64,000 nucleotides of DNA from Mesobacillus zeae (GTDB taxonomy: Bacteria > Bacillota > Bacilli > Bacillales > Cytobacillaceae). A program made the position numbers and the translations under genes. Location: assembly GCF_003570705.1 (NCBI RefSeq), contig NZ_QWVT01000015.1, positions 310,001 to 374,000 of the forward strand, in the 5' to 3' direction. The notes under the pieces were generated by a model. That model did not search any database. It was not told the DNA's origin and worked only from the letters and a program-made list of their open reading frames with translations. Below, one piece after another: positions 17,160 to 29,011 of the stretch (positions are counted from its first letter, which is position 1; each line of letters begins with the position of its first letter).

Positions 17160-18032
17160 ATGAAAAAAATGCTTATGGTATTAGTAGCAATGATGGCACT
17201 CTTTTCCCTAGTCGCCTGCTCCTCGGAAAGCGACAAAGGAAAAAGTAAAGAGAACGAAAAAGCATTTAAAATTGGCGCTATCCCCGACCAGAATGCTGCG
17301 GATTTAAATAGAAGCATGGACGACTTCGCAAAAGACCTTGGGGAAAAAACAGGCCTTAAGGTAGAATATGTCCCTTCTGTCGATTATTCGGCGCTTGTAA
17401 CAGCATTCGACCGCGGAGAGATTAAAATGGCGTGGTTTGGCGGGCTCACCGGCGTCCAGGCCAGAAATTTGGTCCCTGAAGCTGAAGCGGTCGCACAAAG
17501 GCCGATTGATAAAGAGTTTCAAAGCGTATTTATTGCCCAAAAAGGTGTGGAAATCAAAAAGCTTGAGGATTTAAAAGGAAAAACCTTCACTTTTGGAAGT
17601 GAAAGCTCAACTTCTGGCCACTTGATGCCCCGCTACTTTCTTAATGAGGCTGGCGTTAACCCTGATACTGATCTTGATGGTACTCCCAACTATTCGGGTT
17701 CGCATGACAAGACATACAAACTTGTGGAATCGGGTGCATTCCAGACAGGTGCGCTGAACGTCTCAGTATGGGATGCGGCAGTTAAGGAAGGAAAAGTGGA
17801 TACAGACAAAGTTTCTGTATTCTATAAAACACCTCCTTATTATGACTATCACTGGACGGTCAATAAAATGGACGACGCGACAAAGAAAAAAGTAAAAGCT
17901 GCACTTCTAAGCATGAAGTCTGATGATAATGAAATCATGGAACTTCTTCAGACAGACAAATTCATCGAGACAGACAACGACAACTATGCGGCCATTGAAA
18001 AAGTGGCGAAACAGCTGAAAATTATCAAGTAG
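17160..18032 (+). CDS. PhnD-type ABC substrate-binding lipoprotein, putative selenate/selenite transporter
   Basis: A 290-residue lipoprotein with signal MKKMLMVLVAMMALFSLVAC and lipobox LVAC. The mature part is a PhnD-like periplasmic-binding fold starting FKIGAIPDQNAADL, with AWFGGLTGVQAR near residues 104-115 and the SSTSGHLMPRYF anion-loop segment. This sequence pattern belongs, as I recall it, to the TIGRFAM subfamily named putative selenate ABC transporter binding protein rather than to phosphonate binders. selA, selD and a selenoprotein gene 12 kb away support a selenium role. No phn lyase genes are present. The start at 17160 has AAAGGAG upstream. Substrate is inferred, not shown; phosphonate or phosphite is the alternative. 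Confidence 0.8.
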   Translation: MKKMLMVLVAMMALFSLVACSSESDKGKSKENEKAFKIGAIPDQNAADLNRSMDDFAKDLGEKTGLKVEYVPSVDYSALVTAFDRGEIKMAWFGGLTGVQARNLVPEAEAVAQRPIDKEFQSVFIAQKGVEIKKLEDLKGKTFTFGSESSTSGHLMPRYFLNEAGVNPDTDLDGTPNYSGSHDKTYKLVESGAFQTGALNVSVWDAAVKEGKVDTDKVSVFYKTPPYYDYHWTVNKMDDATKKKVKAALLSMKSDDNEIMELLQTDKFIETDNDNYAAIEKVAKQLKIIK

Positions 18033-18042
18033 GTGATCAAAA

Positions 18043-18801
18043 GTGGCCCAAGAGACCATGATTGAACTAAATAGAATATCGAAACACTATGGGCGGAAGA
18101 TAGCATTATCTTCCCTTTCTTTTGTTATAAATAAAGGCGAACACGTGGCCGTTATTGGCCCAAGCGGTGCAGGTAAAACGTCGATGCTTAATATTCTTGC
18201 CTCCATGCTCCCGGCTGACGACGGCGAGATTTTGGTAGATGGAAAGCCTCTTGATTCATATTGTGACAGGAAAAGCCGCGCGCAGAAGATAGGGATGGTT
18301 CGCCAGCAATTCGATCTTGTGCCGCAGCTTGCCGTCATCCACAATGTCCTTGCGGGCAGGCTGTCTGACTGGTCTTTGTGGAAGTCAGTCCTTTCCCTGC
18401 TTATTCCCCAGGACAAAGGAAGAGCAATTGAAGCGCTGGACCGAGTTGGCCTTTCAGATAAGGTTTTCGAGCGCACTTCCAGCCTCTCTGGAGGAGAACA
18501 GCAGCGCGTAGCATTAGCGAGGCTGCTTGTCCAAGATCCTGAAATCATTCTTGCTGATGAACCAGTGGCCTCCCTCGACCCAGCGAGAGCGGAAGATATA
18601 TTGAAGATGCTGACAAGGATTGCCGCGGAGGAAAACCAAACATTGGTGGCCTCCCTTCACTCTGTTGACTACGCCCTGAAATATTTTTCAAGGGTGATTG
18701 CTTTGAAGGATGGAAAACTCTTTTTTGATCGTCCTGTTTCCGAAGTGTCCGACACCCTGCTTGCTGAACTTTACAGTTTGGAAGGGAATAGTCAGAAATG
18801 A
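18043..18801 (+). CDS. ABC transporter ATPase, PhnC type (selenate/phosphonate-like)
   Basis: A 252-residue ATPase with Walker A GPSGAGKT (38-45), Q-loop MVRQQFDLVP, signature LSGGEQQRVALARLL, Walker B ILADEPVASLD and switch His in ASLHSVDYA. GTG start with AGGTGAT upstream, 10 bp after the binding-protein gene. The next gene overlaps its stop as ATGA, so translation is probably coupled. It energises the two downstream permeases. Confidence 0.9.
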   Translation: MAQETMIELNRISKHYGRKIALSSLSFVINKGEHVAVIGPSGAGKTSMLNILASMLPADDGEILVDGKPLDSYCDRKSRAQKIGMVRQQFDLVPQLAVIHNVLAGRLSDWSLWKSVLSLLIPQDKGRAIEALDRVGLSDKVFERTSSLSGGEQQRVALARLLVQDPEIILADEPVASLDPARAEDILKMLTRIAAEENQTLVASLHSVDYALKYFSRVIALKDGKLFFDRPVSEVSDTLLAELYSLEGNSQK

Positions 18802-19586
18802 TGAACTTTGAATTGCATAAACGAAAAATTTTAACCTTCATCCTTTTGCTGGCTTTCGTTTGGAGCCTCCTCCCTGTCGACTGGGATAAAGGACTCTTGC
18901 ATGCGGGAGGACTGGCGATGGCAGGACAAATTTTTGAAGCTGCGCTCCATCCGGATTTTTCTCCTGACATGATTATGCTTGCATTGGAGTCTGCCTGGAT
19001 TACGCTTGCCTATGCGACTGCCGGGATGAGCCTCGCTCTCGTGCTGGCTTTTTTTCTGGGATTGCTTGCGTCCGGAATCCTTGCTCCAGGGAATAAGAGC
19101 AGGAGATGGTTAAAGCGTATTTTCCGGGGAGTGCTCAGTTTTATGCGGGCCATTCATGAGCTTGTCTGGGCCCTGATTTTTGTGGCTTCATTCGGTCTGA
19201 CACCATATGCCGCCATTTTTGCCTTGGCCATCCCTTATGGCGGTATGCTTGGACGGATTTTTGCCGAAATGCTGGAAGATGTTCCGGCCGAACCAATCCA
19301 GGCGTTAAAAATGACTGGCGCTTCTGCATGGCAGTGCATTTTTTACGGCTACCTGCCGATTGTCAGAGCGGGAATTATCAGCTACTCAATGTATCGGTTT
19401 GAATGCTCGGTCCGTTCAAGTGCCATTATGAGTTTCATTGGATTGGGCGGTCTCGGGTACCAAATTCAGCTTTCGCTTGATGATCTTGCCTACAGTCAGA
19501 TGTGGACGTTCCTTTTCTTCCTCATCCTCCTTGTTGTTATTATTGACGGATGGAGCACGCTGTTGAGAAGGAGGCTCGGTTCATAA
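18798..19586 (+). CDS. ABC transporter permease, PhnE type (first)
   Basis: A 262-residue inner-membrane permease with about five to six helices. The binding-protein-dependent transport EAA-type loop reads QALKMTGASAWQCIFYGYLP (about 174-193) and contacts the ATPase. ATG overlaps the TGA of the ATPase gene. It belongs to the same importer as the flanking genes. The N-terminus is hydrophobic (ILTFILLLAFVWSLLP). Confidence 0.88.
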   Translation: MMNFELHKRKILTFILLLAFVWSLLPVDWDKGLLHAGGLAMAGQIFEAALHPDFSPDMIMLALESAWITLAYATAGMSLALVLAFFLGLLASGILAPGNKSRRWLKRIFRGVLSFMRAIHELVWALIFVASFGLTPYAAIFALAIPYGGMLGRIFAEMLEDVPAEPIQALKMTGASAWQCIFYGYLPIVRAGIISYSMYRFECSVRSSAIMSFIGLGGLGYQIQLSLDDLAYSQMWTFLFFLILLVVIIDGWSTLLRRRLGS

Positions 19587-19588
19587 AA

Positions 19589-20419
19589 ATGAGAAAGATG
19601 AATTTTGTTACACTCTCAATGATGCTTTTCTTCCTTCTTTTCATAGGTTCCTGGTATTTTGTCATCGTTGCTGAAAATGCAAGTCTATCGGAATTGTTTA
19701 CGGAAAAGAACGCCTCGCATGCTGCGGAATTTTTCAAAGGACTCATAGGGGTCGGAGAAGATAACAATGCGTTTCTTAGCAAGACAAGCTGGAAACAGGC
19801 CTTGGGACTCACCCGTGAGACACTGCAGATGAGTATGATGGCGATTGGCTTTTCCACGATTGTCATGTTTCTGACAGTTATTCCTGCAGCCCGCAATGTA
19901 GCTGACGGAACACTTACATTGTCGCAAAAATGGCATAGCTGGCTTTCATACGGACTTATAAGAGCTTCATATGTTGTGAGCAGGGCAATTCCCGAGCTTG
20001 TCTGGGCTATGATTGTCATCTTTATTTTCAAGCCAGGCATACTGCCGGGAGCCATTGCGCTCGCACTCCATAATTTCGGAATCCTGGGCAAGCTTTGTGC
20101 GGAGGCGATTGAGGACAGTGATTCCCGGCCTGTCAGGAATCTCGCGGCAGCAGGCGCAAGTAAAACGCAAATTTTGCTGTATGGAGTCCTCCCTGCCGTG
20201 TTGCCCCAGTTCCTAACCTATATTCTCTACCGGTGGGAAGTCATCATGCGTACGACCATCGTAGTTGGAATGGTTGGTGCGGGCGGTCTTGGCCAGCAGT
20301 TCAAGTTAAACATGAGTTTCTTCCATTACACGGAGGTATCGCTCCTCCTCGTTTGCTATTTAATTCTTGTTTTCATTGCGGATTTTATCTCTGAGCGTTC
20401 GCGTTCCTTCGTCAAATAA
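19589..20419 (+). CDS. ABC transporter permease, PhnE type (second)
   Basis: A 276-residue permease paralogous to the preceding one. Its EAA loop contains VRNLAAAGASKTQILLYGVLP, and MVGAGGLGQQFKLNMSFF follows near the C-terminus. Two different permeases would form a heterodimer, as in many PhnE-type importers. The start at 19589 is preferred (GGAGG 13 bases upstream, no overlap); 19550 would overlap the upstream gene by 37 bp. A strong terminator follows. Confidence 0.88.
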   Translation: MRKMNFVTLSMMLFFLLFIGSWYFVIVAENASLSELFTEKNASHAAEFFKGLIGVGEDNNAFLSKTSWKQALGLTRETLQMSMMAIGFSTIVMFLTVIPAARNVADGTLTLSQKWHSWLSYGLIRASYVVSRAIPELVWAMIVIFIFKPGILPGAIALALHNFGILGKLCAEAIEDSDSRPVRNLAAAGASKTQILLYGVLPAVLPQFLTYILYRWEVIMRTTIVVGMVGAGGLGQQFKLNMSFFHYTEVSLLLVCYLILVFIADFISERSRSFVK

Positions 20420-20454
20420 ACTGCTGGCACATTGCCTGGCAGTTTATTTTTTTT
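20415..20454 (+). terminator. Terminator of the selenate-type ABC operon
   Basis: AATAAACTGC / GCAGTTTATT arms followed by a run of T, overlapping the last permease stop codon. Confidence 0.88.
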
Positions 20455-20548
20455 ACATAATTTGATCTATTATTTCCTTGCTTGGTTTAACTGTTTTACT
20501 TACAGGGGAAAGAAATATACGATAGACAAAATATACAGGGGTACTGGT

Positions 20549-21634
20549 ATGTGGTTGAATAAACCGTTTTTTAAGTAAAGTACGGGGATGCTGCTCGTTC
20601 TGCTTATTATCTTTATGTTGGGCAAGATTGATTTTTTTGTATGGCCCGTCCAGGAGTTTATTGCAGCCATTTTCTTTCCGGTATTGATTGCAGGCTTACT
20701 CTACTATAAATTGAGGACGCCGGTGCGGCTGCTTGCAAAAAAACTTCCAAAAGTGGTCAGCATTTCTGCTCGTCTTTTTTGCGGTAGGTGGTTTGATTTT
20801 CACCTTCTTTTATTTTGCTGGACCAATGGTTGGTGAGCAAATCTCCGATATTACAGGTCAGTTCCCTGAGAAAGTGGAAGAGTTTTCTACAGATTCGGAA
20901 AAAGTGATGAAAGAAAATAATTTAGGGTTTATAGACACTCAAAAGCTCAAAGAGAAATCATTTTCGTTTCTTCGCAGCATTTCCGAGAAACTTGGCGAGA
21001 ACACGATCGCGCTCCTGTCGACAATCACAAGCGTTGCAACTGTGCTGGCTGTGGTACCCTTCCTTCTGTTCTTTTACCTGAAAGATGAGGAAAAACTGAT
21101 GCCGTATATCATTAAATTGGTTCCTGCGGAGCATGAAGGCGAAGGAAAAAGAATACTGGCCGATGTGGACAAAGCGCTGTTTACATATGTCACTGGGCAG
21201 TTTATTATTGCTTTTGTCGATGGAGTACTCATGTATATCTGCTACAGATTGATTGGGCTTGATTTTGCACTTATCCTTGCCATGTTCGCCATGTTTTTGA
21301 CTATCGTCCCTTTTTTCGGCCCAGTCATGGGAATGATCCCTGCTTTTTTTATCGCTCTTCTCGACAGTCCGTTTACTGCCCTGAAAGTCGTGATTGTTCT
21401 GGCCGTTGTTCAACAGCTAGAGGGAAACCTTATCATCCCGCAGGTAATGGGAAAAGGGCTCAACCTTCATCCAATCACTGTTATTCTCCTGCTTATCGCC
21501 GCAGGGCCCTGTATGGCTTTATCGGCATTCTGATTGCCATACCACTTTATTCTATAGTGAAAATAATTGTGAAGGATATCAGGAGGTTTTATCGACTGCG
21601 CCAAAAAAGGCAGTTTCTACAGTATGAAAAATAA
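20549..21634 (+). pseudogene. AI-2E family transporter, disrupted by one stop and two frameshifts
   Basis: Three reading frames concatenate into one AI-2E/PerM-type permease of about 360 residues. From ATG 20549 a nonsense TAA (20576-20578) falls where a tyrosine codon is expected (FFK-stop-STG). A first frame change is near 20760, within the segment after LAKKLPKVVSI. A second is near 21505, after LLLIAAG, beyond which the continuing frame reads LYGFIGILIAIPLYS to TAA at 21632. The middle block contains the family-typical FLLFFYLKDEEKL and LQLEGNLIIPQVMGKGLNLHP-like region. Three independent lesions argue for a real pseudogene rather than a single sequencing error. Confidence 0.85.
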
Positions 21635-21693
21635 ATTCAGACAATAATGCCTGAATCCTTATGTTTGAAATTAGATAGGATGTTAGGAAAAAA

Positions 21694-21739
21694 TCGTCAC
21701 TACTTAGCTAATCATAGTAGGGAATTCGCGATATTTTTG
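21694..21739. repeat. Intergenic repeat copy B (TAGCTAATC element)
   Basis: Second copy of the element at 5609-5656, about 60 bp after the AI-2E pseudogene. Here CTACT and AGTAG could form a small hairpin around TAGCTAATCAT, and the element ends in a T-rich stretch. Confidence 0.5.
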
Positions 21740-21822
21740 TTTTCATAGTAATTTTTTTCTGGCCTGCTGTTTGCTCCTTGATGAAAAAGATCTTAGCACG
21801 GCTGTAAATGATTGAAATGCTG

Positions 21823-22353
21823 TTAAACTGCGCTGTCTGGCTGTGACAGCTCTTTGTCAATTAGAGCATCAAGCCGTATGAGGCTTTCCCGCGCACGTTC
21901 CCTGTCAATTTTTCGATAGTGGTGAAGGCCGCCCTGCTCTTCGTCTTTTTCGTCTGCCAACTTTACGACTTTTTGCAGCTTTGTCCTCTCAATATCATTA
22001 GTAGGGAGGAAAGAGTCTGTATGGAAAAGGATGGCTAACGAAATCGTTTTAGCTTTCACTGGATTTTCACCCAGCCGAATAAGCAGCTTGTGTGCCCTTT
22101 CAGCACCTTTAATGGGGTGGATATCATTTTTTCGGTAGAGCTCGTAATCCCATTTTCCGTTCCGGTACCAGGTAAAATGGCCGATATCGTGGAGAAATCC
22201 AGCTTTGGCGGCGCTGTCGACATCCTCGTTCCCGTCTTTGGCAAGGTTAAAAGCATGATAGGCCACCGCTATGGCGTGGGCAAACCCTGACCGTTTTACA
22301 TATTTTTGTGTGATAGGATGCTCGAAAATATCCAAAAGTGTTACATCCCTCAT
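21823..22353 (-). CDS. HD-domain phosphohydrolase-like protein
   Basis: A 176-residue protein with an HD-type metal-binding fold: an upstream His in HAIAVAYHAF (about 26-35), the paired HD in FLHDIGHFTWY (49-59), and a later His in LFHTDSFL. Likely an (uncharacterised) metal-dependent phosphohydrolase. GGAGGAG lies just upstream of ATG. No operon partner. Confidence 0.78.
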   Translation of the reverse strand: MRDVTLLDIFEHPITQKYVKRSGFAHAIAVAYHAFNLAKDGNEDVDSAAKAGFLHDIGHFTWYRNGKWDYELYRKNDIHPIKGAERAHKLLIRLGENPVKAKTISLAILFHTDSFLPTNDIERTKLQKVVKLADEKDEEQGGLHHYRKIDRERARESLIRLDALIDKELSQPDSAV

Positions 22354-22712
22354 AAAAACTCCTCCTCCTAAGAATTAAAAAGAAATTTCACGGTGAAGCT
22401 TTCATTAATTTTTAAATGTTATCACCTGTAATCTATTTTTCCGAGGATAGCATAAACAGAGGAACTCTGCAATTCTTTACATCGGGCAAATGTTGTATAT
22501 CTGAAAAGTATTAATATTATAGGCTGCTCTCCCAGGTGTTATTTTAGGATAATTAAGGGGAAGTTTTCTTTCGTAAGAAGTTAGCACCTGGTCCTAATGA
22601 AGTTGGAAGTGTCTTCCTCACGCGCACAATAAAAAATAGCACGCTCCGGTAGTGGAACGCACTTTTTGTTTCCTGATTAAAGAAAGACTGAAAAATGACT
22701 TGCCTGGACGGA
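22354..22712. other. Intergenic region between HD gene and a 48-codon gene
   Basis: 359 bp upstream of the HD gene and downstream of the 48-aa gene. A loose hairpin lies near 22640-22670 (GCACGCTCC ... GTGGAACGC). No coding frame or RNA family recognised. Confidence 0.4.
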
Positions 22713-22859
22713 TCAGTTTACTTTCTTGTCATAAAGTAAGTAGTGTGCTGACATGATATTAAGCCCTTTTGTCTCAGCAAGTATGGCAATTGTGTCCTCC
22801 GATTCCTCCTGCGTGAATTGTTCTTTCCTCATGATGTCCGCTGCTTTCGATAATTCCAT
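22713..22859 (-). CDS. Hypothetical 48-aa soluble protein
   Basis: A short frame with GGAGG 7 bases before ATG and good coding character. It is acidic and helical (MELSKAADIMRKEQF, then EESEDTIAILAETKG) and ends LLYDKKVN. No family recognised. It stands just downstream of nothing else on that strand, with gabD beginning its terminator at 22987 to the right. Confidence 0.6.
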   Translation of the reverse strand: MELSKAADIMRKEQFTQEESEDTIAILAETKGLNIMSAHYLLYDKKVN

Positions 22860-22951
22860 TTCCGTACCTCCCTGAAACATTTGCTCTTTATTTAGACTAC
22901 TTCAGGCTTTTTAAAACAAGAAAAACATGGGAAATAAACATATAACATAGA

Positions 22952-22987
22952 GAAACCCGGCATCATACTTGATGATGCCGGGTTTCT
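22952..22987 (-). terminator. Terminator of the gabT-gabD transcript
   Basis: AAACCCGGCATCAT and ATGATGCCGGGTTT form a 14-bp perfect stem, directly after gabD. Confidence 0.9.
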
Positions 22988-22994
22988 TTATCTC

Positions 22995-24446
22995 TTATGA
23001 TTGCAATCCAATAGAAATATATTTCACTTCGAGGAATTCCTCGATGCCGTAATGGCCGCCTTCACGTCCTAGCCCGCTTTCCTTATATCCTCCGAAAGGA
23101 ACCTGGACAGCAGATGGCAGCGGATCATTAAGTCCGACGATACCGTATTCCAGACCTTCGCTCATTCTAAAGGCTCTGCTGAGATCTTCGGTGAATACAT
23201 AGGCTGCTAAGCCGTAATTAGAGTCGTTCGCTCTCTTCAGAACTTCTTCCTCTGTCTCAAACGTTGCAATAGGTGCCACTGGCCCGAATATTTCGTCCTT
23301 CATGCATTGCATTTCGTCTGTAATGCCTGTCAGGATTCTTGGGGCAAGAAACTTTCCTTCTTCAGCATCAGGTTTTTGTCCAGTGTAGGCCACTTCCCCG
23401 CCTTTTTGCAGTGCGTCTTCCACAAGTGTATTGACTTTTGCAATGGCTGCCTGGTCAATCAGCGGCCCAATGTCCACTCCAGGTTCAAGGCCATCCCCGA
23501 CTTTCAGCTTTTCAAGCTCTGCTTTGAACAGGTTAGTGAACTGTTCAGAAACCGATCGCTGGACATATACGCGGTTTGTACAGATACATGTCTGGCCGGC
23601 GTTGCGGAATTTTGACTGTACAAGTCCCGCAGCGGCTTTCTCAAGATTTGCGTCAGCCATGACTATGAACGGCGCATTTCCGCCCAGTTCAAGCGAGATC
23701 TTCTTGACTGTTTGCGCAGCTCCCTTCATCAAATGCTTCCCAACTTCGGTTGATCCTGTGAAAGTAAGTTTAGTCACGCGTGCATCATGGAGCCACGCGT
23801 CTCCAATTTCTGAAGATTTGCCTGTTACGATGTTGATGACACCAGCAGGAATTCCGGCTTCGATGGCCAATTCAGCCATTTTAAGTGCTGTAAGTGGAGT
23901 CTGGTTTGCTGGTTTGACAACGGCTGTGCAGCCAGCAGCAAGCGCAGGTGCAACCTTTCTTGTGATCATAGCGGCCGGGAAATTCCACGGTGTGATCGCC
24001 GCAATTACCCCGACAGGCTCTTTTCTCACAAGAATCCGTTTATTCGGATGCGAAGCAGGAATCGTTTCCCCATAAATTCTTTTGCCTTCTTCTGCATACC
24101 AGGAAATGAATCCATTGGCATAGTCGACTTCCCCAAGAGCCTCTTTCAACGGCTTTCCTTGCTCGGTTGTCATAATCCTTGCAATTTCTTCACGATTTTC
24201 TTCAATAAGGTAATGCCATTTCAATAAAAGTTTGTAGCGTTCGTCGGCTGTTTTCTTCGACCATTTGGTGAAAGCTTCCTGGGCAGCATCAACCGCCTGG
24301 ACAGCTTCGTATGTCCCGCCCGTAGGAACGGCACCGATCACTTTATCTGTGGCAGGGTTCACAACCTCGGTTAGGAATTCGCTGTCATGACCGACCCATT
24401 CCCCGTTAATCAACATTGGATAAATTTCGTATTTTTCTTTAATCAT
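22995..24446 (-). CDS. gabD: NAD(P)-dependent succinate-semialdehyde dehydrogenase
   Basis: Oxidises succinate semialdehyde to succinate, the last step of GABA breakdown. The 483-residue aldehyde dehydrogenase has PWNFPAAMITRK (about 150-161), FTGSTEVGK, the general-base Glu in LELGGNAPFIV, and catalytic Cys in GQTCICTNRVYVQ. GQTC-x-C is the GabD-type version with a second redox-capable cysteine. The start at 24446 is six bases after GGAGG; the ATG at 24452 abuts it. It sits 12 bp after gabT and is cotranscribed. Confidence 0.94.
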   Translation of the reverse strand: MIKEKYEIYPMLINGEWVGHDSEFLTEVVNPATDKVIGAVPTGGTYEAVQAVDAAQEAFTKWSKKTADERYKLLLKWHYLIEENREEIARIMTTEQGKPLKEALGEVDYANGFISWYAEEGKRIYGETIPASHPNKRILVRKEPVGVIAAITPWNFPAAMITRKVAPALAAGCTAVVKPANQTPLTALKMAELAIEAGIPAGVINIVTGKSSEIGDAWLHDARVTKLTFTGSTEVGKHLMKGAAQTVKKISLELGGNAPFIVMADANLEKAAAGLVQSKFRNAGQTCICTNRVYVQRSVSEQFTNLFKAELEKLKVGDGLEPGVDIGPLIDQAAIAKVNTLVEDALQKGGEVAYTGQKPDAEEGKFLAPRILTGITDEMQCMKDEIFGPVAPIATFETEEEVLKRANDSNYGLAAYVFTEDLSRAFRMSEGLEYGIVGLNDPLPSAVQVPFGGYKESGLGREGGHYGIEEFLEVKYISIGLQS

Positions 24447-24458
24447 ATCCATCCTCCT

Positions 24459-25832
24459 TTAGCTCCCCAGCGGCACGGCGTGCTGTCCTGCAAATACCGT
24501 TTCTGCAGATTCTTCCAAAATTTGAAGCCCTTCCTCGAGCTGTTCGTCCGTTATAGTCAAAGGCATTAAGAAACGGAGGACATTGCCGAAAAGGCCTGCA
24601 CTCAGAAGAAGGAGTCCTCTGTCCGCTGCTTCCTTCACAATTCGGCCGACAGCTTCTTTATCGGGATTTTTCGTTTCCTTGTCTTTGACAATTTCCATTG
24701 CGCACATTGCCCCGATGCCGCGTATATCCCCGATTTGCGGATATTTTGAGGCAAGTTCCTTCAGTGAAGCTGTGAGCTTCTCGCCTATGTGAGTCGCTCT
24801 TTCATTCAATTTTTCCTCTTCAATGATGTCAAGTACAGCAAGTGCAGCCTTACAGCCAAGCGGACTGCCCGAGTACGTTCCGCCAAGCTCTCCTGGGTTG
24901 GCCACGTCCATCAGTTCTTTTTTTCCAATGACTCCGCTGATTGGAACGCCTGCCCCCATTGACTTTGAAATAGTGACAAGATCAGGCTCTACTCCGAAAT
25001 GCTCGATAGCAAAGTATTTTCCAGTACGGGCAAACCCAGTCTGGATTTCATCCGCAACAAAGACGATTCCATACTGAGTGCAAATTTCCCTGACTCTTTG
25101 GACAAACGCCTTGTCTGGAACAATGAATCCTCCCTCGCCCTGGATCGGTTCCATGACGACGGCGGCAATCGTTTCAGGTGCAACCTCGGAAATAAGGAAC
25201 TGTTCAAACTGCTCGATCATGAAGGCGGAATACTGCTCTTCGCCCATCCCCGCAGGCCTTCTGTAGGTGTAAGGATATGGAGCCTTATACACTTCCGGAG
25301 CAAATGGACCAAAGCCAAACTTGTAAGGCTTTACCTTGCTCGTCATTGTCATAGTCATCAATGTTCTGCCGTGGAAGCCTCTTGTAAATGATATGACTCC
25401 TTGTCTCCCAGTATGTTTCCTCGCGATTTTCACAGCATTTTCAACAGCTTCAGCACCGCTGTTGAAAAATGCGACTTGTTTTTCTCCGGAAAATGGCGCA
25501 AGTGCTGCCAGTCGTTCCGATAGTTCGATATAAGATTCATACATCATAACGTTGAAGCAAGTATGGATGAACTGTCCAGCTTGTTCCTGTAGCGCCCTGA
25601 CAACTCTTGGATGGGCATGGCCGACATTCAAAGTACCGATAGCACCGGCAAAATCGATATGTACATTCCCGTCAATATCCTCGACAATGGCCCCGCTAGC
25701 TTTTTTCACAAATGATCTGCAGTTGTTGCTGATTCCGCGCGGAACAGCTTGATCTCTCCTTTCAGCCCACTCTAATGACAATGGACCAGGAACCGATGTT
25801 ACTATTTTCACAAATTTTCTTTCCAACTTCAA
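24459..25832 (-). CDS. gabT: 4-aminobutyrate aminotransferase
   Basis: Transfers the amino group of GABA to 2-oxoglutarate. The 457-residue class III aminotransferase has IDFAGAIGTLNVGHAHPRVV near residue 60, FNSGAEAVENAVKIAR (PLP phosphate binding), [21 protein letters not shown], and PLP Lys in TISKSMGAGVPISG. Start uncertain: TTG 25832 is well spaced from GGCGG, while the in-frame GTG at 25838 abuts it. A terminator-like hairpin separates it from patA upstream, so gabTD may be partly uncoupled from the patD-patA transcript. Confidence 0.94.
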   Translation of the reverse strand: MKLERKFVKIVTSVPGPLSLEWAERRDQAVPRGISNNCRSFVKKASGAIVEDIDGNVHIDFAGAIGTLNVGHAHPRVVRALQEQAGQFIHTCFNVMMYESYIELSERLAALAPFSGEKQVAFFNSGAEAVENAVKIARKHTGRQGVISFTRGFHGRTLMTMTMTSKVKPYKFGFGPFAPEVYKAPYPYTYRRPAGMGEEQYSAFMIEQFEQFLISEVAPETIAAVVMEPIQGEGGFIVPDKAFVQRVREICTQYGIVFVADEIQTGFARTGKYFAIEHFGVEPDLVTISKSMGAGVPISGVIGKKELMDVANPGELGGTYSGSPLGCKAALAVLDIIEEEKLNERATHIGEKLTASLKELASKYPQIGDIRGIGAMCAMEIVKDKETKNPDKEAVGRIVKEAADRGLLLLSAGLFGNVLRFLMPLTITDEQLEEGLQILEESAETVFAGQHAVPLGS

Positions 25833-25861
25833 ATACACCGCCTTTTAAATATTTTAAGAGA

Positions 25862-25886
25862 GCCCCAATCCCGGAAGGATTGGGGT
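25862..25886 (-). terminator. Hairpin between patA and gabT
   Basis: CCCCAATCC-GGAATTGGGG-type stem (CCCCAATCCCGGAAGGATTGGGG) without a strong T run on the minus strand; it may attenuate readthrough from patA into gabT. Confidence 0.55.
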
Positions 25887-25895
25887 GGATAACAC

Positions 25896-28824
<2,929 letters not shown>

Positions 28825-28863
28825 CCAAACCATGCCTCCTTTGTTTTCCACACTAATATATTA

Positions 28864-28880
28864 TGCAAGGAACGTGCCAA
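28864..28880 (-). promoter_or_regulatory. Sigma-54 (-24/-12) promoter of patD-patA
   Basis: On the minus strand TTGGCACG-TTCC-TTGCA matches the sigma-54 consensus completely: GG (28878-28877) and GC (28866-28865) are separated by exactly 10 bases. It lies 40 bp upstream of the patD start. Confidence 0.92.
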
Positions 28881-28932
28881 CATGGAAAATGCGGTAAAAA
28901 AGCGGATTTGACAGAATTTTAGGTCAAAACAC

Positions 28933-28948
28933 TATGCAATTGTGCATA
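28933..28948. promoter_or_regulatory. Palindromic upstream activator site of patD
   Basis: TATGCAATTGTGCATA: arms TATGCA and TGCATA around ATTG. It is centred about 75 bp upstream of the -12 element (roughly -88 from the expected start). It matches 14 of 16 positions with the site at 33479 and 12 of 16 with that at 35131. Confidence 0.75.
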
Positions 28949-28970
28949 ATCTATTATCCTGCGAATAAAA

Positions 28971-28999
28971 AAGCCCCAATCCGTTTGGGATCAGGGGGT
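28971..28999 (-). terminator. Terminator of the sigma-54 activator gene
   Basis: Minus strand CCCCTGATCC / GGATTGGGG stem followed by TTTTTT, 13 bp after the activator stop. Confidence 0.75.
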
Positions 29000-29011
29000 G
29001 CTAGATATACT

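Noticed and set aside
23431-24075. 214-codon plus-strand frame inside gabD
   Set aside because: Antisense shadow of a strongly supported aldehyde dehydrogenase gene.
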